From positions 5,100,065-5,164,064 of the forward strand of contig OZ018416.1 in assembly GCA_963969595.1 (NCBI GenBank): a stretch of 64,000 nt of DNA, given 5' to 3'. Both the position numbers and the translations under genes were made by a program. Below, piece after piece: positions 34,381 through 45,894 of the stretch (the stretch's first letter is position 1; every line of letters starts with the position of its first letter). Origin of the DNA: Neckera pumila. Lineage: Eukaryota > Streptophyta > Bryopsida > Hypnales > Neckeraceae. The notes beneath the pieces were generated by a model that had not been told where the DNA came from, did not search any database, and saw only the letters and a program-made list of their open reading frames with translations.

Positions 34381-35527
34381 CCATTTATATCCAAAATTAA
34401 TGCCAATATTGTAAAAAGAACAACTTTTGGTGTACTTATCTAATGTTAAAACTTATTTCTTTAACTTCTAAGGCTTTCTATAGTTCATAATGCAACCACT
34501 ATAGAATATTATTTTCAAGAATATTTTTTAATGTATTCTTCAATAAATCTATAGTTATTTATTTATTAATCATTTATTTTTGGAACGCTAATACTATTAA
34601 ATTCATAGAGATTTAACTCCTAAATTTAATAAGAGACAATAAAGACTGAAAAAATGATTTTGGCACACATTCATAAATTCAATTAAGGTTGGTATTCTAT
34701 TGAAGAAGAAGAAGAACTCTCACCTAGAAAGTAGACACCAAATTGCATGAAGTTCTATTGGAGACAGATCTACAAACTATGCTAGAAGCATATAGGTAGA
34801 AAGTGCTATAACATGTCCTACATTTTTGAATGGTAGAAATATTTTTTTTGAAGTTATTATTGTTGGTCTAAATTTTCTAAAAAGATTTTCCATTTTTTGT
34901 CAAAGATACAGGAATTTAGACTAACTCTAAATTATGACAATGTTGTCTAGTTTTAGATTCATGTATAACAGCAAAGTCATTATATGCTCTTCATCTAATC
35001 CTTTCTTTAACATTCAGTACTAAATTTTTTTGCTATTGTAAACTATTGACCTGGTTGTTGGCTGATAGAATTGAATACAAACTCAAATTCTATCCCCAAA
35101 GCCTAATCTTCAAACTCTTTCTTTCTTATTGATGTGTCTGTTTTTTCCTTCTTTCCATGTTTTTTTTTCTTGTATATAATTCTTGTGTGATAAATCTAGA
35201 TGTAGCATGAGTCAAATTGCTTACTATTCCTTCATTGATTCTTAGTTTAGTTTTAAAAATGTTCTATACTAATTGTGTTTCATTTCCATTGTAGGGCTTT
35301 CATTCCTATCTTTATTTATTTCATTTTGTTTCTAATATATCATTTTATATTTAATTTTAAGAAGTTTGTATCGTGGGCCAAATTTATAACCTCAAAGAAA
35401 TTTTTAGACTACTTGAGATTATATATAGTTAGAGCCTAGAATACCACCAAGGCATTTGTGAAACATCTTGAGTTGAAACTTTTATTTAGCAATTTGTTTT
35501 CAGGATAATTCACTTCAAGTCAATGTA
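34381..35527. other. AT-rich intergenic DNA, nothing recognised
   Basis: There is no open frame of interest, no terminal repeats and no similarity to the families described elsewhere in this window. Confidence 0.5.
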
Positions 35528-35903
35528 AGATAGAACCACCCATTCCCAACCAAGCCCCCATGGGCAAATGAATCTATAGGTATTGGAAAATTTAGTAGAG
35601 AATATGACTAATTTCTAACCACCAGTTCTTGATTTCCGACCATGGCACATGTCCTTGGTTTTGAAAGCCAAAGTAGTCCTTAAATGAGTAGTTATAGAAG
35701 ATTCTATACATTGATATACGGATCTAACCAACTTTTGGCTTCTTAGATTCATAGTAATTTCAATTCGAGGCATAAAATTACCAAAAAATTTGCAATCCCC
35801 ACGATTTCTATCTTTCTACATGGCCAGAAAATTTACATTGCGTTATATTGCTCCAAAATATGCAAGAAATTGCTTAAGTGGTCGACTATAGGTGATTCTA
35901 CCT
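35528..35903. mobile_element. TA-flanked MITE, ~376 bp family
   Basis: Ends AGATAGAACCACCCATTCC and GGTGATTCTACCT, with TA at left (35526-35527) and a mutated flank at right. The internal blocks 'gaagattctatacattg' and 'catagtaatttcaattc' are shared with 15187-15565. Confidence 0.75.
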
Positions 35904-36999
35904 TCACCAATTCAATTTTCTTGTAGTGAGATTGCTTTTCTTGTGGGTAACTCTTTGAACGTCACAATAATGTAAAGCATTTAACCCTGTAAAAAGGCTT
36001 ACTTGTCGCCTTGATGATATTGAACAATGAAATTTTGAATTTATAAGAAGGCTCTAAATAGAAGCAAAGTTAGCCACAAGAGTCCACACCGAAAATATTG
36101 CCTGAAGTATGCATTGAGTCTGACATATTAGAGCATGCTGAGAAACTGCTGTTGAGGGGCCAGATCCGGACGTGCATTGGCCGTGCTCCAATAGAATTAA
36201 GTTTAAGACAGCCAGTAAGTACAAAAAGCAGCCCTGAATACCAAAAAATCCACACATCATAATCACTTGGTACCCGAAAATCAACAGCATTCTGACGTTA
36301 CTCAAGTCCTCCACTGTCTGACAACAGTCCAATCAAGTCAATAATGTTTGGATCCCTTCAGATCATGAAACACCACATTTTGAGACAGACTCATTAAAAT
36401 TGTCACAATCCACCAAGTCCTGCCAACAATACACAAAATATCCACATCTCAAGTTCCAGTATTGATTTGCACACCTCGACCAGTACAACTACAGTGCTAA
36501 AGAATGTCAAAAGAAATAATCAACTCCACGGACTGAAATGTCCTGAAATGGCTTAAATGTTTGATACAAAGCTGCTCTTTCCTAGAAAATTTTACAAACT
36601 CCAGCCAAGGAAAGCCTGAATGGTCATCAGAGCCGGCAGTTAGCTAACATTATGTCACAAGTTGCAGTAGCAACACCTAAAAAATACAACTTCTGCAAGC
36701 AGATCCAGAATGTCTTCAACAACAGCAACCTGCCTTGACGGATGGGACATGATGCCTACCCCACGAACTGCCTGAAAATTCAGTAAAATACTTGGACTCA
36801 TCTTCCTGTAGTAAGCAATTCTAAAGGGAGGGCACACAACTCAAGTTCCCACAATTCAGCTCAGGTAATGCACGCAGAGCCCATCAGTGGTCTTCCGTTT
36901 CTAGTCTGATTTCTTCCGGGAACGAACCAAGTAAAGAGAACACGTGATCTCCCGCTTCACAAGATCACATTCTGGAATGGAATGTCCATACAAGAGGAA
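35904..36999. other. 3' flank of the phosphatase gene
   Basis: About 1.1 kb of moderately AT-rich, apparently single-copy sequence follows the stop codon of the phosphatase-like gene. A 92-codon minus frame at 36054-36332 has no recognisable homology. The region could hold the 3' UTR, but I see no decisive polyadenylation signal. Confidence 0.4.
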
Positions 37000-38918
37000 T
37001 CACTTCATTTCTTTGTTGTTAACATACAACTCCGTCCACTCGATCAAGCTCTTCTTCTGCCCTTTGTTGAGTCGTGCGCCAGGCCGACTACGCTTGATAT
37101 AGGTTTCAGCATTTTGCCATGTGTCACACACTCCTAGAGTGATCAATAGAGCACACATAATTGTGACACTGCGTCCATGACCTGCCCCATATAATCCCCC
37201 CGAAAACACACAAGAAACAACCATCAACGTCCAGACCCTCCTTCAATCAACTACTGATATTTGCATGCACAGGATTCTTCAACCTCCAATGGCTTGATAA
37301 ATAAATGTCATTCTCTAAATGTCTTGTGAAAAAAATAAAAAATGAAACAATTGGAAAAGGGAGATGAAAAAAAAAAGTGGGGTGAGAGAGGCTCGAACTC
37401 TCGACCTCAGGATTTCTCTTTAGCTATGAGACCTACGCGCTAGCCAACTGCGCCACCACCCCCACGGTGGAAGAGGGACCTTCCTCCGTGCATAGTCCCT
37501 GCGGGTTTCGAACCCGCGACCTTTCGCGTGTAAAGCGAACGTGATAACCACTACACTAAGGAACCGAGGAATACGCGGCGCTCACCCACTCCTGGGTGGC
37601 CGCAGATGAACATAGATAGAGTACTACCGCTTATAAAGCAACCCACGGTGAAGGCCTTCTTCCACGAAACTTCTTCCAGCCCTCAAATTCTATAATATCT
37701 ACTAGAGAAGCGGGACTCGACCATAGAATTTTAGGTTGCGTTGACATCTCTAGAGAAGTTGAAATGTATCAATTTGGAGGCTTAAGATAAGGAAAGAATG
37801 AAAGAACCTATGCCCTACTTTTCTGAACAGAAAAAATTACGTAGAAGTTTTCAAAAGTTTCTGTACTGTTGATGTGTAACGAGATTCCAAAAGTGGACGT
37901 CCTGTTTTCGTTACTAATTTAGGTATCAAGCAGTAACTTAGCCATATTGAAATTTCCCATCTTCGAACAATTTCCCCTGCAAGCCTATATAACTCATAAA
38001 TGGTGTCAGAGTTCAAGAGTTCTGCTCGAAGTTGAAGGTTACGTAGACTCTGTATGAAGGAGCAAGTCGTTCAACCCAAAACATGTTCTAGGTTTGAGAT
38101 GAGATCCTAGGGTTCAGAATCAGACTGCCACGAATTCTGACAGCCCTTATTCACGAGTGCAACGGAAAGAATGATCGATCCACTGAGAAGAGTTTTCCTA
38201 ATTCGAGTTGCTACATTCGCCAAGGACATTCAATGTAGCTTAATGTCAGCAGCACAAAAATTCAAGCTGTCAAGGCAATATTTTCAATACAAATGCGCGA
38301 AGAACGTCACTGGACAGCTTTGCATTAGTGAAAAAATATTGACATGAGCAAGGGAGACGTACCGAAAGCGCAGTGAATCAGGATGCAATTCTTCGAATTC
38401 TCGCCCCGTTGCTTGATCGCCCACCGCACCGCACTCTCAATCTCCGCAGGCCTCGGCCCTCGCGAATCCCAAATCGGCACGCACAGATACGGAAGCTCGT
38501 TCACGCACGGATTCCTCGGCAGCTCGCAAGTGCAATCGATCACGCCTTTCAAGCCCGGCGGCACATCGCTGTAAAACGCCGGCCACCCTCCGACGAACAA
38601 CCCGGGCTCGACCTCAGTGAACACTGGCTCCTGCGTCAGAATGCGCCTGCCATGGACATACGCCTTCAAAGTGAGCAAGTAAGGGTAGAAAATCACCAAC
38701 GACCACCATGGAAACGAGCCGTCGGAGATCTTCGCGAACAACCCTGTGTGGTTCCACCGAGGGTGCGCGGCAAGGGCCGCAGTAAACCCGACAAGGGAGG
38801 TGTGGAGCACGGGAAGGGTAATATACTTCGGCGCCCCGGAGTGATGAAGCGCGGCGCATGTCGCTAAAGCGACTGCGGAAGGCAATCCTGCGTAAAACGT
38901 GAGCCCCATCGCTCTCAT
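37000..38918 (-). CDS. Membrane-anchored dual-specificity phosphatase-like protein (two exons)
   Basis: The exons are 38363-38918 and 37000-37181. The GT-AG phase 1 intron (37182-38362) joins 'HCAF' to 'GHGRS'. I chose the ATG at 38918; the frame continues upstream only through a non-ATG codon and then stops, and 38909 is an alternative start. The product is 245 aa. The N-terminal third has two or three hydrophobic segments (about 7-25, 33-50, 70-88). The C-terminal half is a cysteine phosphatase fold with the CX5R loop Cys183-Arg189 (HCAFGHGRS) and a likely general acid Asp151 in 'PIWDSRGP'. It resembles the uncharacterised plant DSP-related protein At4g18593. The substrate is unknown; a phosphoinositide or phospholipid substrate at a membrane is my inference. 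Two tRNA genes lie in the intron on the same strand. Confidence 0.9.
37367..37376 (-). terminator. Pol III terminator (T10) after tRNA-Met
   Basis: Ten consecutive T on the minus strand begin one base past the tRNA-Met discriminator. No comparable T run follows the upstream tRNA-Val within the 30-base spacer, so this may end transcription of both tRNAs. Confidence 0.8.
37378..37462 (-). tRNA. tRNA-Met(CAU), elongator, with a short intron
   Basis: This 85-nt gene has acceptor GGGGTGG pairing with TCACCCC and discriminator A. The A box is 'TGGCGCAGTTGG' and the T arm GAGAG-TTCGAGC-CTCTC. The anticodon loop is CTCATA, followed by a short intron (about 11-13 nt, gctaaagagaa). Short introns at this position are characteristic of plant elongator tRNA-Met. 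It lies inside the phosphatase gene's intron, 30 nt downstream of tRNA-Val on the same strand. Confidence 0.96.
37493..37565 (-). tRNA. tRNA-Val(UAC)
   Basis: This 73-nt intronless tRNA has acceptor GGTTCCT pairing with AGGGACT (two G-U wobbles) and discriminator A. The D arm is 'TAGTGTAGTGGTTATCA', the anticodon arm TTCGC-TTTACAC-GCGAA (anticodon TAC) and the T arm GCGGG-TTCGAAC-CCGC. It is located in the intron of the phosphatase-like gene, same strand. Confidence 0.95.
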
Positions 38919-39379
38919 GCACGTCTGCAATAACTTAAAAACTGGCGAGCTTGAATAGGACGGGGATGGTCAGAAGTTAGGGTTTGGAGCTCGTGCTTTG
39001 GTGAAAATCCCGTGGGAAATGAGATCGAATTCCGTGTTGCTGTGTTTTCCCTTGACGTTTTTGGAATCTGCAAGGGAGCTCTGGTGCACTGCGGAGTACA
39101 GGACTTGTACTTGTACGAGTAGTGTGTTCAATTGAGGGAGTGGCGGAGTGTGTGCCATTTGGCACGATCTGGGCCGCTCGATGGATGAGGGAGAGTGCCA
39201 GGTGGCAAGCGGCTGAGAAACAGCAGAGATTCTCTGTTGTTGCTGGTCCAGTCCAGGTTTTCAGTTCTCTCCACCTGTGCAGCAAAAGTTCACCGCCAGT
39301 CATTAAGGGTAAACTTGCCAATCACCGCACAAGACAAAATTCAAATCCTTCTCCACATAAATATAGAGACTTATAGAGA

Positions 39380-41225
39380 CTTCTATGTTTTAAAATTTGG
39401 TGTGATCACTAAATGTCATGTGAAGATTCACCTTTGAAAAACAGAATTCAAAAAGATTTCTTCCTACAAATTTTATTGCAATAGTTAAAGGTGGTGAAGT
39501 TGAAATCTATTGTAGCTAAAAATTCCTTGCAATCCTTTGCTGCAATGTGCTATAATTAGGCAATGATATAAAATTTTGTTCCCATTGCAATTGAAATTAA
39601 TATTCGAATCATGTGGTTAGTGTTCAATAAATGGCAATGGTTCTTATTTGTTTTTTGGATGTGTGTGGTAAATGGCAGGCTCACTCTATCCTACGTGAAA
39701 GTCAAATGCGACACAAATTAAGTCATTTTTGTTAAACAATGCCACATGTCACCTCATGATTGGTGTGAGGTGATGTGGCCCCTTAATAATCTGACATAGA
39801 AATTCAAATCTAGCACGTGAGTTCTAAATCAAACCTTCACATATTAATAGTTTGTTGGAGACTACGATAGATGAGAAGAAAATTCCTAACTAGAAAATCA
39901 AATTGGCGGAAGGAAACCACCGCATTAGAGGTAAAAGATCCATTCGAGACACCTACACTAAATAGTGAAATTAGGTTGTTTGAATAATTAGATTGCCTTA
40001 TCACAAGAAAGTTACTTTACAAGCCATCAAAGTCAACATTTATATTTCTACAAATATTTCCATTTGTACACATAGATGTTCATGAGTGCCAATTACAACA
40101 ATCGATACCTAATTCAAAAGTGGTTCATTCTTGCACAATAACAATAAATATTTATATAATGTCAAAAGTCAAGAAATTAGTGAGGTGCAATCTAATGTCA
40201 CAATATCGTGTAAGGAATGATCCATCAAGATCTTGCATCAATCCATAACAAATTCTTTTCTATAAATGAGATTTGGACTCCACTAGGTTGAGTTTGTGGC
40301 TACAATTGCTAGATTTGATTTTTTGGGGCTTTGAATCTTTTTAACTTAAAATTTTTGCACTATATATTTTGAATTAAAATTTCTTAATGTTGAAGAATTG
40401 ACTTGAGAGTATAGGAAATTTAAAAATATCACTTCATTTTCATTCTTAAAAATATTATTACATAGAAGTAGGTATGAGATACAAGAAAAAACTAAATAGT
40501 TAATAGTTCTAAGATGGAATTGAAATACACTAAATCCAGTGGTGAGATTGTTCTAAATATATAAACTAAATTCTGTGGAACTTCTTCTTTTTTGAAAAGT
40601 TATGAAAATTGAGTTCAAAACTAAATCCTTTAAATTATTTTTTGAAGAAGATGCTCTAATCGCCTTGAATAATAACTCTCTATAATTTTTTCATTGCCAA
40701 TCTAAATGGAATGAATCAAAGATTCCATGTAGGCAAAAGTATTTCTATGAAAAGAAAAAAATTTAAAATTTTATTTTTGAGTTTTTGTGATTTTTTTATA
40801 TTGCCTAGCAAATTGTTTCTTGAACTTTGGATGGCTTAACTTTTGCTCTGAGGAACCAATTGAAATGAAAATTGAATTTTCCAAAAGATAATGTATTCTC
40901 TATCTTCAAAAAAAACTTCAAAAAATCATGCCAAACATTGGGATCATATTTAGGAACATAATGACCCCCCTTAGAAGACACTTAGTCCTTTAAGGGTTAA
41001 GCCCACTCCATCTAATCCACCTCAGCTTGCAAGCCTATGCTATCCAAATTATCATGCAACTTGGGCTTCAATCGACCAATTTTATCCCAAATATATAAAA
41101 TGAATGAATCAAGTCCTAACAAAGTAGAGGACTACTTAACTAAAGTTGTTGGTTCCTTATCCAACCACGAAAAATTGAGTACAATTCATACGTAAATGCA
41201 TCCTAGGTATCCTAAAAAGGGATAT
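39380..41225. other. Intergenic DNA with a partial TTAA-family element
   Basis: No gene was seen. About 40300-40996 matches subfamily I in reverse and ends 'cctttaaggg' before TTAA (40997-41000); its left end is not recognisable. At 39960-39985 there is a third copy of the 'aaatagtgaaattaggttg' motif that forms the inverted repeat at 17246/17472. Confidence 0.5.
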
Positions 41226-42185
41226 ACTAACTTGTTTAGGGATTTAGGGCAAAGTAGTTGTTAGATTTAACAATGTTATGAACTAGACAAAATGAAAAAA
41301 TTGTGACTCTGAGGCAAACTTAAATCCTAAAAGCTTGTTGTCTATAGGAAGACAAATGAAAGTTCAAACAATTACTTTGCTATGATCTCAATCTTTGGCG
41401 TGATCTATTGAAGAAGACATTATGATCCCTTTTATCTCACTTACACTCACATACGAGCATACATACAAATATTTAGCTTTTTAAATTTTTTTCTATTACT
41501 AATTCACAAAATTTTTATAAGAATAAAAGACTGAGTGACTACTTTCAACTATGAAGAATAAAAATTTGTTAAATTCCTTTAAAAGGTTTAGTGGAGACTA
41601 TATATATGATAATGTATCTCACTCTTAGAATATGAAGTATGTACTAAAATATGGTATAATATATACTGTTGAGTTGAAAATATGGACACTTTGCAATTTC
41701 TCAGACATATAGGAGGTTTAATAGTGATCTAAATTGGATGTACCATAAGTCATAGATCTAGCTCAGTAAGGTTTCAAATTATAGAATATTTCCAAAGCAA
41801 ATCCTTTGGAATCAATATTGTACAAACATTGAAGAACTAACACAAGAATCTAAAAAAAATGATGGATGAAAAAACTTATTTTAGTATGCTTGGAATCTGC
41901 TTGCGGTTATCTCTTATTTGAAATTTAAGGTCCTGTAGGGATTTAGATTTAAGAGAACATTAAATTGTCAAAGATGAGTAGAAGCTACCTCATTTGCTAA
42001 AATGGCCCCAAAGATGGCTTCACTAATTTATTTTTTTGCCTTTGTTTTAACCCCTAAAGAACCAAGTCACATTTCAAGTAGATATTGTCAAAACTATTAC
42101 TCTATATTTTTTAGGGCAATGACAAAAATATGTAAAATAAAAGTTTAAGAACAAAATTAACCATACAAATCAATACCTTAAATGA

Positions 42186-42248
42186 GTTTGTTTGTTTGTT
42201 TGTTTGTTTGTTTGTTTGTTTGTCTGTTTTGTTTTATTTTGTTTTGTT
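42186..42248. repeat. (GTTT)n microsatellite
   Basis: About nine GTTT units followed by degenerate GTTTT units. It accounts for the Lys/Asn/Thr-rich and Phe/Val/Cys-rich frames on the two strands. Confidence 0.9.
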
Positions 42249-42445
42249 TGTAGCGTGGACAACTTCCTGACCGTTCGTTCCCCAGTCGCGTGCTTGGTAC
42301 CATCGGAAAGCTCTCGCCGAAGAGGGGTGCACCGGCTTGGTTTCATGACGTTTGGAGCGGTGGTGCAAAAGTTATTGAATTTCAAAGTATTTATTGATTA
42401 AAAAATTAGAAAATTACTTTTACTTTGATTTTGGTGGCGTTCTTG

Positions 42446-42520
42446 GTACTGGGAGTGGAACCGGGAGTAGAACTGGGAGTAGAATTGGAAGTAGAATCAG
42501 GAGTGGAACCGGGAGTAGAT
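42446..42520. repeat. 12-bp minisatellite (consensus GGGAGTRGAACC)
   Basis: Six or so imperfect units of 'gggagt(g/a)gaac(c/t)' in tandem. On the plus strand one frame reads as acidic G-V-E-P/L repeats, but there is no gene context. Confidence 0.8.
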
Positions 42521-43105
42521 GAAAATTGGGCCAGCGGCACAGGGTCACACTAGTTTATACTAAACTACTATAGGAATATGGAAAAAATGTCAGAAACATT
42601 GACCATACAAATTGAACGATTCTAACGTTTGAAGTTAGAAGAAAAAGTCTTTTTACAACCTTACCCGACAAGGCCAACGGACTTTAATTCCCTCACTTAG
42701 TCCAACAAGAGTCACAAGATTCATGACATGACTCTTTTATCAATAATTTTCCTATTCACATACATCTTGAAAAGTTTCAATAATTTGGCAATTGATGGAC
42801 ATCTTTGGAGAGTTTTTTCATACTACAAATCAACATTTTATCCATAGTCAACACAATAAACCCTGTGGTGGGCAAGCTCAAAGAGTTTGAATGATTTTTA
42901 ACCCTCAAAGGACGGGCTAGTGACTGTAGAAATCATCCCTTTTGACATTGTATGAATCGCTGATTTTAAAAATTCCAAAAGCACTCATAAGAAGTCAAAT
43001 CCTTCCTACACAAAATTTTGAAGATGAATAGTTGTACTTCTATGTACACAAAAGGATTCTCTTGTCATTCATCAATCAGAAAATGGTCACAACATGTTTA
43101 TGGGG

Positions 43106-43480
43106 TCAACCCCTAAAAGACGAAGCTGTGTTTTTTTGTCAACATAGCAATTTTGGGTTGCTCACTACAAATGGAGTTTTTATTTATTTTTCTTTGAAAA
43201 TTTTACACAACATATGCCCAAAGAGTAGCTTTAAGGCCCAACAATTTTCATAACTTTTGACTACATCATTAAAAAGTTATGGCATGATATGTAATTTTCA
43301 TTAGTAGGCAGGTAGCCCAGGCAGATCAGAAAACTTCTTTAAAATTTTTTTCCTCTTAAAATAAAAACTTGAAATTGGTTTTTTAGATTTATATAGAAGT
43401 GTGAAGCTTTGAATCATTCATTTTGGGTCTATGAGTCAAAAGTTATGAGGAGTTTTAGTTTGTGGATAGGTATGGTGTGT
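43106..43480 (-). mobile_element. Partial TTAA-family element (subfamily II), reversed
   Basis: It begins CCCCTAAAAGACG after TCAA and follows the reversed subfamily II order ('gtagctttaaggcccaac', then 'gtgaagctttgaatcatt'). The far end is lost at about 43480. Confidence 0.55.
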
Positions 43481-44364
43481 TTCAAAACCATACCTACCAT
43501 AACTTGTTTAGGGCTTTAGGGTGAAGCAGTTGGTGGGTTTAACAATGTTATGAAGTGTTGGGTGAACTAGACAAAATGCAAAAGTTGTGACTATGAGGCA
43601 AGCTTAAATCCTAAAGGCCTATTGTTTATAGGAAGACAGATGAAAGTCCAAACAATTAATTTACTATGATCTCAATCTTGGCGTGATCTATTGCTCGCGC
43701 GCACACACACACACATATTTCTAGTTCACAATACTTTTATAAGAATAAAAGACTAAGTGCCTACTTTCAACTACAAAAGACATAGATTTATTAACCTTTA
43801 AATGGTCTGGTGGAGACTATGTACATGGTCATGTATCTTACTCTTAGAATATGAAGTATGTACTAAAATCTGGTAGAACACCATTGGGTTGAAAATTCAA
43901 CAACTAATATATTTCCTTTGGAGGTCATTTTAATATCTAAATGTTATCATGTCCAAATATGGCATGTGCAAGTTGAATGTACTAGCACTTTGCAATTTTT
44001 CAGACATACAAGAGACCTATTATATGCATCACGGTTCCTCCAACTTGTATGCCAAATATACAAAAGAAAGGATGTTGCAATCCAAATTGGGCTTCTTAGC
44101 TGTAACTTTTTAGGATAGTGATAAAAATATGAAAAATAAAAGTTTATAAACAAAATCAACCATACAAATTTATACTAAACTACAATAGGAATGTGAAAAA
44201 TATGTCAAAAACATTAACCATATATATTGAAAGATTCTAACACTTGAAGTTATAAGAATTTTTTTTTCCTAACCTTACTCAACAACTCCTCTACTTAGTC
44301 CAACGGCAAGAGTCATAAGAGTTATGACATGTCTCTTTTATAAATTATTTTTCTTAATCACATA

Positions 44365-44759
44365 AGGTAGAGCTACCTATAACCGACCGAATAAGGAATT
44401 CCGACATTATCTGGAGTAGCGAAGGCAAAACAAATATTCTTTAGAGGTACATTGATAGAAATGGCAAGGATTGCAAAAAATTAGTAATTTTATGGCTTGA
44501 ATTGAAATTACTATAAATTTTGGGAGGCCAAAAGTGTTCTAGACCTATGGTCAACATTTAGACTCTTCTAATTCAGATCATTCAAGAACTTTTTTCCGAA
44601 TCATTATTTCCTACTTTCTTTCTCAAAACTTGGGACATATGTCAAGTATTTATTAGTTCCAATCTTGAAAAGGGAAAAAAAATATTCTAAGCTTGGTCAA
44701 AAATACGTGCACCTATAGGTCGGGAATGGATCACTGGTTAGGAATGGATGGTTTTACCT
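44365..44759. mobile_element. TA-flanked MITE, 395 bp, with empty site known
   Basis: Ends AGGTAGAGCTACC and GGATGGTTTTACCT are flanked by TA (44363-44364 and 44760-44761). Copy A of the duplication reads 'cacaTAcatc' at about 42757-42766 without the insertion, which confirms a TA target duplication. Confidence 0.88.
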
Positions 44760-44909
44760 TACATCATGAAAAGTTTCAATAATTTGGCAATTGATGGACA
44801 TTTTTGGAGAGTTTTTTTATACAACAAACCAACATTCTACCTATAGTCAATGCTCAATAAATCCTATAGTAGAAAAGCTAGAAGATTTTGAATGGTTTTT
44901 AACCCTTAA

Positions 44910-45830
44910 CCCCTAAAGTTCCATGACTATATTTTCACTGAAAATGCTCAAAAAGTGCCATTTTTAGAATAAGTACCAAATTTTTGAATAAAAGCATTTT
45001 TTTTGACACATCTAACCGTAGGATCTTGTAGTATGTTGGCTTCAGAACATGTGGTAAAAATTTTAGAATTTTCCACCGCATGGATTGCAAGATATAAGCA
45101 TTCAAATTCATTAAAATGTGTTGGCCCTACAAAAAACAGGGCAGCTACACTTCACAAGCTCACTTATTTATTAAAAAAATGTCCAAATAGTGGTGCTTCT
45201 TTAAATTCTTTTTCTTAGATAAGTTGGCCACATGCTTGAAAATTTTCACGTAACTTGGAATTGTACAATATGTAGGAAAAAAATAGTAAGTAGATAGTGG
45301 TAGAGAATAATTTAAAATACTAAATTGTCAAGAATTTGTTATAGAGTTGAAAATGCCAATCCCAATGGTTGCAGTGTTGTAATAAACAATCTTCATCCTA
45401 TGATATTATTTTTTTCAAAAAATATTGAAAATTAAGTAAGATAAAGGACTTCAAATTTTATTTTAGAGTAGAGAATCCATAACTACCCGTAAACAAAAAA
45501 TTCTCATAACTTTTGACTCATTGATAAAAATGGAATGATTCAAAGCTTTTGACATATATGTAACTCCAGAAAACCAATTTCAAACTTTTGTTTTTGAAGA
45601 AAGCAATTTTTTCTAACCTGCCCGAATTGCCCAGTTACAAAAAAAAGTAACATATTAGGCCGTAACTTTTTATTTATATATCCAAATGTCATGAAATTTG
45701 GTGTATATGAAAGATATTCCTTGCCCCCACCTTCAATTAAAATTTGGGCCAAAAATGTGGAAATCTCTAGTCACACGTACTTGCCCAAAATTTCTATATA
45801 GCCAAAAATCGCATGTCGGTCCTTTAGGGG
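44910..45830 (+). mobile_element. TTAA-family (piggyBac-like) element, subfamily II, complete
   Basis: This 921-bp element has termini CCCCTAAAGTTCC and GGTCCTTTAGGGG and exact TTAA on both sides (44906-44909 and 45831-45834). The empty site in copy A reads 'aaccctcaaagga' (42900-42912), which aligns exactly if one TTAA (TCAA in A) is kept. It is non-coding. TTAA duplication with C-rich termini is the piggyBac signature. Confidence 0.85.
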
Positions 45831-45894
45831 TTAAAAGACAAGCTAGAGACTATGGACATCATCCCTTTGAGCAATGTGTGAATCGTTGATTTTA

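Larger units (their letters stand above)
42168..42552. other. Insertion private to duplication copy A, with minisatellite
   Basis: Relative to copy B ('catacaaatttatactaaac' at about 44159-44178), copy A carries extra sequence. It comprises a (GTTT)n array (42186-42222), a GC-rich middle of unknown origin (about 42250-42365) and a degenerate 12-bp minisatellite. Its origin is not identified. Confidence 0.6.
41229..43030. repeat. Segmental duplication, copy A
   Basis: It is colinear with copy B (about 43500-46315), sharing long diverged stretches such as 'aacaatgttatgaa', 'gtgatctattg', 'aaaagtttcaataatttgg' and 'ttttaaaaattccaaaagca'. Copy A lacks the TA-family, TTAA-family and LINE insertions found in B, but has its own roughly 385-bp insertion at about 42168-42552 and a TTAA-family left end at 42051. 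Confidence 0.8.

Noticed and set aside
36054..36332. 92-codon minus frame downstream of the phosphatase gene
   Set aside because: No homology or supporting splice context was recognised. The hydrophobic composition could be chance, so the region is treated as 3' flank.
38919..38930. Upstream extension of the phosphatase frame (TTG as start)
   Set aside because: There is no ATG upstream and a plant nuclear gene would not normally start at TTG, so 38918 was used. The same reasoning gave 5916 for the LysM kinase and 48744 for the ANTH gene.
42170..42401. Two overlapping frames rich in Lys/Asn/Thr or Phe/Val/Cys
   Set aside because: They are generated by the (GTTT)n array. The remaining GC-rich part has no recognisable domain.
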